Shown piece by piece: positions 7,688 to 12,816 of a stretch of 12,816 bases of DNA (its first letter is position 1; the number at the start of each line of letters is the position of its first letter). A model generated the notes under the pieces. It ran no database searches. It saw only the letters and a program-made list of their open reading frames with translations, and was not told the origin of the DNA. Made by a program: the position numbers and the translations under genes. Origin of the DNA: Actinomycetota bacterium (lineage in GTDB: Bacteria; Actinomycetota; Actinomycetes; Streptosporangiales; Streptosporangiaceae); NCBI GenBank assembly GCA_003140115.1, contig PLIQ01000082.1, forward strand, positions 1 through 12,816. The letters are read 5' to 3'.

Positions 7688-7992
7688 GGATCGGGCTCCT
7701 TCAGTAGGTGCGGACATAGCTCTTGCTCGGGCGGCGGTGCCGCGCGGCCGGGTGTCCGGACCGTGTGTGAGGCGCAGGAGCATCAGGGCCGGGCCGCGAA
7801 CGCCACCTCGTCACCGGTCATAGATATCGTATCTTTTCTGGAAATATATTGCTAGTATGAAATTGCATTTGTTTCGATTTACGGCACGGACCGGGATCAG
7901 GCAGCGCAGTGGCCGGCGGGCTGGCTGGGAAGAGATCCCGATGAGGTCTGCGATCAAGCTCTCCGGGTTCGCATGGCTAGGAGGATGAGCGC
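7688..7992. promoter_or_regulatory. Divergent promoter region with an AT-rich island and inverted repeat
   Basis: These 305 bases separate the leftward reductase operon from the rightward AcuC-like gene. They hold no credible gene. Bases 7819-7882 are only about 28 percent GC by hand count, in an otherwise very GC-rich window. They contain a perfect inverted repeat AGATA-tcg-TATCT (7822-7834), next to ATATATT and TAGTAT (7853-7858), a possible -10 for the rightward gene. A repressor such as a TetR-type protein could bind here and control both directions. The binding protein is not identifiable from the window. Confidence 0.5.
7979..7984 (+). promoter_or_regulatory. Ribosome binding site of the AcuC-like gene
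   Basis: AGGAGG lies eight bases before ATG 7993, a near-perfect Shine-Dalgarno that fixes this start. Another ATG at 7985 is out of frame. Confidence 0.85.
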
Positions 7993-9177
7993 ATGGCCTG
8001 CACGCTGCACGTGGCCTGGGATGAGCAGCTGGCCGGCTATGACTTCGGGGTCGGCCATCCGATGGCGCCGGCCCGGGTTGAGCTGACGATCGAGCTGGCA
8101 CGGGCCTTCGGCCTGTTCGCCGAGGCCGGGGTGTCGGTCCAGAGCCCGGTGCCCGCCACTGACGCGGAGCTTGAGCTGGTGCACGACCCGCGCTACATCG
8201 CGGGAGTGCGGCTCGCGGGCGGACCTGACCCGGACCCGTCGGTGCTGGATTTCGGCCTGGGCACCGAGGACGACCCTGTATTTCCCGGCATGCACGACGC
8301 GTCGGCGCTGGTGGTGGGCGCGACCCTGGCGGCGGCCCGGGCGGTCTGGACCGGCGCGGCGCAGCATGGCGCGAGCATCGCGGGCGGGCTGCATCACGCG
8401 ATGCGCGGCAGCGCGAGCGGGTTCTGCGTGTACAACGACCCGGCGATCGCGATCGCCTGGCTGCTGCAGGCGGGCGCGGAGCGGGTCGCCTACGTCGACG
8501 TGGATGTGCACCACGGCGACGGGGTGCAGGCCGCCTTCTATGACGATCCGCGGGTGCTGACTATCAGCCTGCACCAGGATCCGGCGGCGCTATGGCCCGG
8601 CACCGGCCTGCCGTCCGAGGCGGGCGGGCCGGGAGCGCCGGGATCGGCGGTGAACCTGGCGCTGCCCGCCGGGACCAGGGATGCCGGGTGGCTGCGCGCC
8701 TTCCACGCGGTGGTGCCTCCGCTGCTGCGCGCGTTCCGGCCGACGATCCTGGTCAGCCAGCACGGCTGTGATACCCACCGGCTCGACCCGCTGGCCGATC
8801 TGGAGCTGTCCATCGACGCACAGCGCGCCGCGAGCGCGGCGATCCACGCCCTGGCCCACCAGGTGGCGGGCGGCCGCTGGCTCCTGACCGGGGGAGGCGG
8901 TTACGAGCTGCTCCAGGTCGTCCCCAGGACGTGGGCGCACCTGCTGGCCGAGGCCGCCGGGCATCCGATCGATCCCGGGGCGCGCATCCCGGCCGCCTGG
9001 CGTGAGCACGCGTCCCGCGGCACCGGCCTCGTTGCCCCCGAGGTCATGACCGAAGGGGCCCCGGCAAGATACGCCAGCTTCGAATCCGGATACGACCCGG
9101 CAGATCCCCTCGACCAGGCCATCATGGCCACCCGGACCGCCGTCTTCCCCGAGCACGGAATGACCCCGCTGCCGTAG
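7993..9177 (+). CDS. AcuC-type class II histone-deacetylase-fold protein deacetylase
   Basis: This 394-residue zinc-dependent deacylase of the arginase/deacetylase fold probably removes acetyl groups from protein lysines. In Bacillus, AcuC reactivates acetylated acetyl-CoA synthetase. The general-base pair is H134-H135 (GGLHHA). The zinc ligands are D171 and H173 (DVDVHHGDG) and D260 (QHGCDTHRLDPL). The transition-state Tyr is Y304 in TGGGGYEL. The N-terminal GHPMAPARVELT is typical of AcuC. Length is usual. The last 60 residues are a family-specific tail of unknown role. It stands alone after a divergent promoter, followed by the STAS gene 178 bases later. It may oppose the PatA-like acyltransferase of this window. 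Acetylpolyamine deacetylase activity is a less likely alternative, given the AcuC-like sequence. Confidence 0.94.
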   Translation: MACTLHVAWDEQLAGYDFGVGHPMAPARVELTIELARAFGLFAEAGVSVQSPVPATDAELELVHDPRYIAGVRLAGGPDPDPSVLDFGLGTEDDPVFPGMHDASALVVGATLAAARAVWTGAAQHGASIAGGLHHAMRGSASGFCVYNDPAIAIAWLLQAGAERVAYVDVDVHHGDGVQAAFYDDPRVLTISLHQDPAALWPGTGLPSEAGGPGAPGSAVNLALPAGTRDAGWLRAFHAVVPPLLRAFRPTILVSQHGCDTHRLDPLADLELSIDAQRAASAAIHALAHQVAGGRWLLTGGGGYELLQVVPRTWAHLLAEAAGHPIDPGARIPAAWREHASRGTGLVAPEVMTEGAPARYASFESGYDPADPLDQAIMATRTAVFPEHGMTPLP

Positions 9178-9355
9178 CCAGTCCAAGGCAAGCTTCCGGG
9201 GCTGTACTGGCAGCAGAGGTACGCGTATGGTCGTAAACAGTGGATTATCCACAAGCATCCTGCACAGGCCAGCTTGACGTGCAGGTAACCGCGTCGCTCC
9301 GGATCCCTGCGGCACGGCCTCGAAATGGCCGGATCGGACCAAGGTAAACTCCGCG

Positions 9356-10024
9356 ATGCGCAAGTCATTCGTAGCTCGCCGTACCGTCCTCGCGACAACC
9401 CCGACCGGGCCCGGGCGTGCTCGGGCCCATGCCATGGTTAGCCAGGCCGGCTCGGTGCAGTGGACCGGTCGGCAGGCGGTCATGATGCTGCCGGAACAGA
9501 TCGATGTGTCGAACGCCGGGCAGATCCGCGAGGCGCTGCTGTCGGCCATCAACCGCGGTGCCACGTCCCTGATCGCGGACATGAGCGCGACGATCTCCTG
9601 CGATTACGCAGGCGCCGATGCGGTGGTGCGCGCCAACCAGCGGGCGGTCCTCAGCGGCACCGAGCTGCGGCTGGTGGTCACCGCCCAGATCGTACGGCGG
9701 GTACTGAGCACTAGCGGCCTGGACCGCCTCGTCGCCATCTACCCGTCGCTGGAATCAGCTACTGCCGCACGGGCGCCGGCAGTAATCCCGGCCGGCCCGG
9801 GCGAGCCCCCAGCCGATCGCCAGGCGCCGCCTGACCGCGGCCGCGACCGGCTTGACACGATCATCACCTCTCTGTTCCACGTCGGGCTCAGCCTGCAAGC
9901 CGCTGGCGACCTGCCCCCCGAGGCAACCAGGCAGCGCGTTACCGAAGCGCTCGGGCATCTCGACGAGGTCATCGGGCAGATCCGCGACACCGCTTTCGCC
10001 GACGCCAACCACTACGACGCCTGA
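9356..10024 (+). CDS. STAS-domain protein with degenerate histidine-kinase DHp-like C-terminus
   Basis: This 222-residue protein joins two signalling pieces. A STAS domain (about 35-138), as in anti-sigma factor antagonists, has the motif DMSATISCDYAG (75-86). The phosphoacceptor Ser of SpoIIAA/RsbV (D-S-x-G) is replaced by Y84. After a Pro-rich linker (139-163), residues 163-215 resemble the HisKA_3 dimerisation helices of DevS/NarL-type kinases (LFHVGLSLQAA, then LGHLDEVIGQIRDTAF). Where those have R-D-L-H-D it reads R163-D-R-L-D167, with Leu for the phosphorylated His, and no ATPase domain follows. It may be a binding or scaffold partner of a sigma-factor or two-component system. The start is uncertain: ATG 9356 has TAAACT five bases upstream (possibly leaderless), and in-frame ATG 9434 would still retain the whole STAS domain. 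It converges with enolase after 19 bases. Confidence 0.88.
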   Translation: MRKSFVARRTVLATTPTGPGRARAHAMVSQAGSVQWTGRQAVMMLPEQIDVSNAGQIREALLSAINRGATSLIADMSATISCDYAGADAVVRANQRAVLSGTELRLVVTAQIVRRVLSTSGLDRLVAIYPSLESATAARAPAVIPAGPGEPPADRQAPPDRGRDRLDTIITSLFHVGLSLQAAGDLPPEATRQRVTEALGHLDEVIGQIRDTAFADANHYDA

Positions 10025-10043
10025 CGACGCTAAAGGGGCCGGG

Positions 10044-11312
10044 TCACGGCGTACCGTAGCGGAGCCCGGGAGCGGCAGCGGCGATTTCGATCAGGCGGTT
10101 GTACTTGGCGACACGCTCGCCGCGGGCCGGCGCGCCTGATTTCAGCTGTCCGCACCCGGTGCCGACCGCCAGGTCAGCGATGAACGAGTCCTCGGTTTCC
10201 CCTGACCGGTGCGACACCATCTGCCGGTAACCCGCGCGGCGGCATACGGCCATCGCCGCCAGGGTCTCGGTGACCGTGCCGATCTGATTCAGCTTGATCA
10301 GTGACGCGTTCGCGATGCCGCGTGCGATCGCGTCGCTGATGATGGCCGGGTTGGTACAGAAGTTATCGTCACCGACCAATTCCACCGTGGCGCCGAGGCG
10401 GGCGGTGAGCGCGATCCATCCGTCGTCGTCGTCCTCGCCCAGCCCGTCCTCGATCAAGTGCACCGGGAACTCAGTTGTGATGCGGGCCAGCCGGTCGATG
10501 AGGTCGTCGCTGCTGAGCAGGTCGCCGGCCACCCGGTAGCGGCCATCGGGCTGGCGAAACTCCGACGCGGCCAAGTCCAGGGCAATGCTCACCCCGTCGT
10601 GCCCGGGCCGGTACCCGGCGCCGTCGATGGCCTTTACCAGGAGCCGGAGCACCTCCTCCGGCTCGGCGATCTCGGGAGCGAACCCGCCCTCGTCGCCCAG
10701 CCCGGTGGACAGCTTGCGGTCGGTGAGCTCGCGGCGCAGTGCCGCGTAGACCTCGGCGCCCGTGCGGACCGCCTCGGCCATCGACGGCGCCCCGATCGGC
10801 GCGATCATGAACTCCTGGAAGTCCAGCTCGTTCGGCGCGTGCACCCCGCCGTTGAGCACGTTGAAGTGGGGCACCGGCAGGCAGGGCGTTACCCCGTCTG
10901 GTGTCAGCCACTGCCATAGCGGGACACCAGCCGACGCAGCCAGCGCCCGGGCCAGCGCCATCGACACCCCGACGATAGCGTTCGCGCCGAGCCTGCTCTT
11001 GCCCGGAGTGCCGTCCAGATCGGCCATGGCCTGATCCGCCTCGGCGAGGGTGGACCAGGATCGTCCGCGCAGCAGTCCGGCCAGTTCCGTGTTGACCGCG
11101 CCTACCGCGGTGAGCACGCCCCGGCCCTGATAGCGGGCGTCATCTCCGTCCCGGAGCTCAACCGCTTCCCGGGACCCGGTGGACGCGCCTGATGGCACTC
11201 CCGCGCGGGCCAGCGTCCCGTCTCCGAGCCGCACGGTCGTCGCCAGCGTCGGTCGGCCACGCGAATCCAGGATCTCCAGCGCGGAAAGCTCGCTGATGTC
11301 AAAACCTGTCAT
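10044..11312 (-). CDS. eno: Enolase (probable second copy)
   Basis: This 422-residue glycolytic enzyme interconverts 2-phosphoglycerate and phosphoenolpyruvate. All active-site positions are present: SGASTG loop (41-46), H158, E167 (QEFM), E208 (GDEGG), magnesium ligands D246, E288 and D315, then K340 (IKLNQIGT), HRSGET with H368, and K391 (LKSGAPARGER). It therefore looks catalytically competent. It diverges locally from usual bacterial enolase (HAPNELDFQEFM instead of HADNNVDIQEFM, and LIEDGLGEDDDDGW). It is also not beside ftsB/divIC and mazG, where housekeeping actinobacterial eno usually lies. A paralogue like the second enolase of streptomycetes is therefore inferred. The ATG at 11312 is preceded by GGGAGCAGGAC. 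The 3' end nearly abuts the STAS gene. The upstream region has palindromes that may regulate it. Confidence 0.95.
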   Translation of the reverse strand: MTGFDISELSALEILDSRGRPTLATTVRLGDGTLARAGVPSGASTGSREAVELRDGDDARYQGRGVLTAVGAVNTELAGLLRGRSWSTLAEADQAMADLDGTPGKSRLGANAIVGVSMALARALAASAGVPLWQWLTPDGVTPCLPVPHFNVLNGGVHAPNELDFQEFMIAPIGAPSMAEAVRTGAEVYAALRRELTDRKLSTGLGDEGGFAPEIAEPEEVLRLLVKAIDGAGYRPGHDGVSIALDLAASEFRQPDGRYRVAGDLLSSDDLIDRLARITTEFPVHLIEDGLGEDDDDGWIALTARLGATVELVGDDNFCTNPAIISDAIARGIANASLIKLNQIGTVTETLAAMAVCRRAGYRQMVSHRSGETEDSFIADLAVGTGCGQLKSGAPARGERVAKYNRLIEIAAAAPGLRYGTP

Positions 11313-11432
11313 GTCCTGCTCCCGGGTAGATGACGGCGCCTGTTCGACGACTGTTCCATTCGGCGCTCGCGGAAGGTCACGAAGCTAGGGACCAAGGTCC
11401 TTGCCGGAGGGGACAAAGGCCGCCCGTCGGCG

Positions 11433-11573
11433 TCAGGGCCATTGGTCACTGGCCTGCTCGGCGGCCGCCACGAGCTCGGAGATGCCGTGCTCGATGCCGC
11501 GTGCTAGCACCTCGATGTCGGGCGTAGTGGCGTAGTCGCCAGTTATCCCGAACGTCACGTTGCCACTACGTCT
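11433..11573 (-). pseudogene. C-terminal stub resembling a wax-ester synthase/diacylglycerol acyltransferase
   Basis: On the minus strand this frame reads SGNVTFGITGDYATTPD followed by IEVLARGIEHGISELVAAAE, then stops at TGA 11435-11433. The pattern (strand, G-D, P-D, then a helix ending in ELVAAA) resembles the very end of WS/DGAT proteins, which store triacylglycerol or wax esters. Third codon positions are strongly GC, which suggests former coding. Nothing of the other 400 or so residues of that family precedes it. The similarity begins abruptly at about 11570, inside an inverted repeat. Upstream in-frame residues (RRRASSPWRPLKVARR) look non-coding. The best reading is a deletion remnant. 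An independent short gene using GTG 11555 or upstream GTG 11642 is possible. The family assignment is from memory of the motif pattern. Confidence 0.4.
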
Positions 11574-11577
11574 CGCC

Positions 11578-11589
11578 ACCTTTAAAGGT
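11578..11589. repeat. Perfect 12-base palindrome
   Basis: ACCTTTAAAGGT is its own reverse complement. It lies about 110 bases upstream of the Bpa-like start and 265 bases upstream of enolase. It is AT-centred and could be an operator. Its binding protein is unknown. Confidence 0.5.
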
Positions 11590-11698
11590 CGCCATGGTGA
11601 TGAGGCCCGGCGGCGGGTGGCAGCGGTAGGGCCCACGGTCACGGGGGCCGGCTCCGGCCGGGGGCCTTACGCTGGGGATATCGGGACGAAGGTCTCTG

Positions 11699-12214
11699 GT
11701 GGCGGGCAGCGGCGGTCGCGAGCCTGGTGTTATGGATGCGGCAGAGATCATGAGCAGGCGGCCGGGGGATGACGAGGTTGCCACGCCGGTGCGGCGTTTC
11801 GTGGTGATCGTGGGCGAACCCGCCGGCGGCGGCGCTGCCTTCCGGGTCGAAGACCCGGCGCGGCTGCTGCGGGTCTGGTCGCTGCTGCAGGGGACGGTCG
11901 AGCAGCTGGACGGCGCCGTCTTGCCGCCTGAGGGGATGCCCGGGGTGCAGGGGCAGTTCCGGGTGATCCGCGGTGAGGTCGAGCGGGCGGTGTCTGCGCC
12001 GCTGGCCGCGGAGCTCCGGCGGATCCTGCCGCCGAGTGATGCGGTACCCAGCGCGGGCGCGCTGCGCGTCGAGTGCGCGGCGCTGGCGAGCTGGGTCGAC
12101 AGCGTGGTGGTGCAGATGCTCGCCGTGTTCGCGGCCGCGGGTGAGCGGTCCCAGCAGGGGAGCGTGGCTGCGGCCGGCGCTGGCGCCGGCCGGGCGGACG
12201 GGCGGCGGAGATGA
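11699..12214 (+). CDS. Bacterial proteasome activator (Bpa/PafE) family protein lacking the C-terminal docking motif
   Basis: This 171-residue member of the DUF2587 family is all-helical, like Bpa. In mycobacteria Bpa rings feed unfolded proteins to the 20S proteasome without ATP. Family landmarks are VEDPARLLRVWSLL (50-63, compare VEQPAKVMRIGTMI in mycobacterial Bpa), a four-helix core with REVERAVSAPLAAELRRIL-like content (91-110), and the signature DAVPSAGALRVECAAL (114-129) followed by SWVDSV. The family's C-terminal GQYL-type motif, which opens the proteasome gate, is absent; the protein ends GRADGRRR. GTG 11699 has GAAGG six bases upstream. ATG 11732 or 11750 are possible starts that do not affect the core. 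Its stop overlaps the whiB start as ATGA. It is probably a paralogue with a different partner. The genome's canonical Bpa is not in the window. Confidence 0.87.
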   Translation: MAGSGGREPGVMDAAEIMSRRPGDDEVATPVRRFVVIVGEPAGGGAAFRVEDPARLLRVWSLLQGTVEQLDGAVLPPEGMPGVQGQFRVIRGEVERAVSAPLAAELRRILPPSDAVPSAGALRVECAALASWVDSVVVQMLAVFAAAGERSQQGSVAAAGAGAGRADGRRR

Positions 12215-12465
12215 GCTGGCCAGACCGGGCCGCCTGCGTGGGCATGGACGTCCAGCTGTTCTTCGCCCCGGACGGCGAGCGGGAGCAGGAGCGGGAGATC
12301 CGGCAAGCGAGGGCCGCGGCGATCTGTGCACGATGCCCGGTGCGGCAGCAGTGCCTGGACTACGCGCTCAGGAACTCGATCAGGCACGGGATCTGGGGCG
12401 GCCTCACCAGGGAGGGACGAGCACGGGAGCGCCGCCGTCAGGCACGCAGACCCCGCGCCGCGTAA
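12211..12465 (+). CDS. WhiB-family iron-sulfur transcriptional regulator
   Basis: This 84-residue WhiB-like protein probably binds a 4Fe-4S cluster sensitive to oxygen or nitric oxide and acts with the primary sigma factor. The four cysteines are C9, C39, C42 and C48, giving the canonical C-X2-C-X5-C spacing after the first Cys. The turn motif GIWGG (60-64) is followed by a basic, DNA-binding tail (REGRARERRRQARRPRAA). Length is at the short end of the family and no domain is missing. ATG 12211 overlaps the TGA of the Bpa-like gene (ATGA), with GGCGGCGGAG just upstream, so the pair is co-translated. Which WhiB subclass it belongs to cannot be decided from these residues. It could regulate the metabolic genes of this window, but no evidence links them directly. 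Confidence 0.95.
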   Translation: MSWPDRAACVGMDVQLFFAPDGEREQEREIRQARAAAICARCPVRQQCLDYALRNSIRHGIWGGLTREGRARERRRQARRPRAA

Positions 12466-12816
12466 CAGCCAGACGCCATCGCCGACGGTTTGCGGTGATG
12501 CTGCCCGGATCCCCCGGGATGCACGGCACCATGCACTGAGCAGCTGCCACGCTGGTCAACCGCGGATGTACACCGGCCGCATCATGACCCAATGCCAGGA
12601 ACTTAAGGAAGCGCCCTCGGCTAGGGCTGTTTCATGATCACGGCCAGAAATAGCCAAATACAGCCCCAAACTGGCCACGATCATGATCGGCGCCCGAAAT
12701 GTCTCGATGTAAAGTTAAGGCATAACTAGACATAACGGGCTCGGATCGCGCAGCAGGCCGCCAGCACCGTTCCCACCACGATCCGGGATACGTTCAGCGA
12801 GGTGCTGCACGGCAAG
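12466..12816. other. Gene-poor 3' tail of the window
   Basis: There is no recognisable gene in these 351 bases. A short hairpin CCCGG-atccc-CCGGG (12504-12518) lies 38 bases after whiB and could help terminate its message. An interleaved inverted-repeat element follows (12624-12686). AGTTA-aggca-TAACT (12713-12727) and the direct repeat CATAAC (12721-12726 and 12731-12736) lie in an AT-richer patch that could be a promoter or operator. From 12736 to the end one plus frame stays open (RARIAQQAASTVPTTIRD and on) without a standard early start. It could be the beginning of a gene running off the window, but this cannot be supported. Confidence 0.45.
12624..12686. repeat. Interleaved inverted repeats, REP- or MITE-like element
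   Basis: The arm at 12632-12647 (TCATGATCACGGCCAG) pairs with 12671-12686 (CTGGCCACGATCATGA) at 14 of 16 positions around a 23-base loop. A second perfect 7-base pair, GGGCTGT (12624-12630) with ACAGCCC (12660-12666), crosses the first, so a transcript could fold as a pseudoknot. GATCATGATC (12679-12688) is itself palindromic. It lies between genes, as dispersed repeats do. Copy number cannot be seen here. Confidence 0.55.

Larger units (their letters stand above)
11313..11698. other. Gene-poor spacer between enolase and the Bpa-like gene
   Basis: This 386-base stretch lies between divergent enolase and the bpa-like/whiB pair. It holds the lipid-acyltransferase stub (11433-11573) and three palindromic structures: CGTAGTGGC (11523-11531) with GCCACTACG (11562-11570), the nested AACGT-c-ACGTT (11551-11561), and ACCTTTAAAGGT (11578-11589). 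No clear -10/-35 pair is visible for either direction. The rest shows nothing I can name. Confidence 0.5.

Noticed and set aside
7688..7783. Longer starts of the FabG/PhaB reductase (ATG 7717 or upstream at 7783)
   Set aside because: The extra residues are not SDR-like, and the strong AAGGAG lies exactly eight bases before ATG 7687.
9178..9210. Weak stem CCAGT...ACTGG after the AcuC-like gene as a terminator
   Set aside because: Only five paired bases with a large loop and no T tract, so not strong enough to call.
9245..9253. TTATCCACA, identical to the E. coli DnaA-box consensus
   Set aside because: A single copy with no clustered boxes, no AT-rich unwinding region and no replication genes nearby. 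Actinobacterial boxes usually read TTGTCCACA. Probably chance.
8590..9582. Minus-strand open frame of 330 codons opposite the AcuC-like and STAS genes
   Set aside because: It is antisense to two genes with intact catalytic or domain motifs and shows no recognisable domain.
11566..12387. Minus-strand open frame of 273 codons opposite the Bpa-like and WhiB genes
   Set aside because: Pro/Ser/Ala-rich low-complexity product. The plus strand carries two recognised families with a typical ATGA overlap.
1..12816. tRNA, rRNA, CRISPR arrays, transposases and attachment sites
   Set aside because: Nothing resembling cloverleaf arms, rRNA cores, regularly spaced repeats, transposase or integrase motifs was seen on either strand.

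Overview
The window comes from a high-GC actinobacterium. It has a WhiB-family iron-sulfur regulator and a relative of the bacterial proteasome activator Bpa/PafE, two families typical of Actinomycetota. It also has GC-rich codons, GTG starts and leaderless-looking starts. The sequence alone does not fix the genus. No tRNA, rRNA, CRISPR array, insertion sequence or phage gene was seen.

Layout, left to right. (1) The 3' end of an acyl-CoA dehydrogenase (+). (2) A large GNAT/acyl-CoA-synthetase fusion of the PatA protein acetyltransferase type (-). (3) Divergent from it, the glycogen debranching enzyme glgX (+). (4) A leftward operon-like run: a FabG/PhaB-type reductase, a possible 66-codon ORF, a small alpha/beta protein, and an adenylate kinase paralogue. 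(5) Divergent from that run, across a very AT-rich island, an AcuC-type deacetylase (+), followed by a STAS protein with a histidine-kinase-like tail (+). (6) Convergent, an enolase that looks like a second copy (-). (7) A gene-poor stretch holding what looks like the C-terminal stub of a wax-ester/diacylglycerol acyltransferase and several palindromes. (8) A translationally coupled pair, a Bpa-like protein and a WhiB regulator (+). (9) A 351-base tail with interleaved inverted repeats and no recognisable gene.

Two themes connect the genes. The first is carbon storage and energy charge: GlgX (glycogen), FabG/PhaB (acyl or polyhydroxyalkanoate precursors), enolase, adenylate kinase, acyl-CoA dehydrogenase and a lipid-storage acyltransferase remnant. 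Adk and enolase are away from their usual conserved neighbourhoods, so they look like secondary, condition-specific copies. The second is control: a lysine acyltransferase (PatA-like) and a deacetylase (AcuC-like), known in other bacteria as opposing regulators of acyl-CoA synthetases, plus a STAS protein, a WhiB protein and a Bpa-like adaptor. A stress or dormancy metabolism island is a reasonable inference but is not proven by the sequence.

The most unusual items are three proteins that keep a family fold but have lost its key residues. The STAS protein lacks both its own phosphoacceptor and the histidine of its DHp-like tail. The Bpa relative lacks the C-terminal proteasome-docking motif. 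The acyltransferase fusion has a synthetase module without its phospho-histidine.
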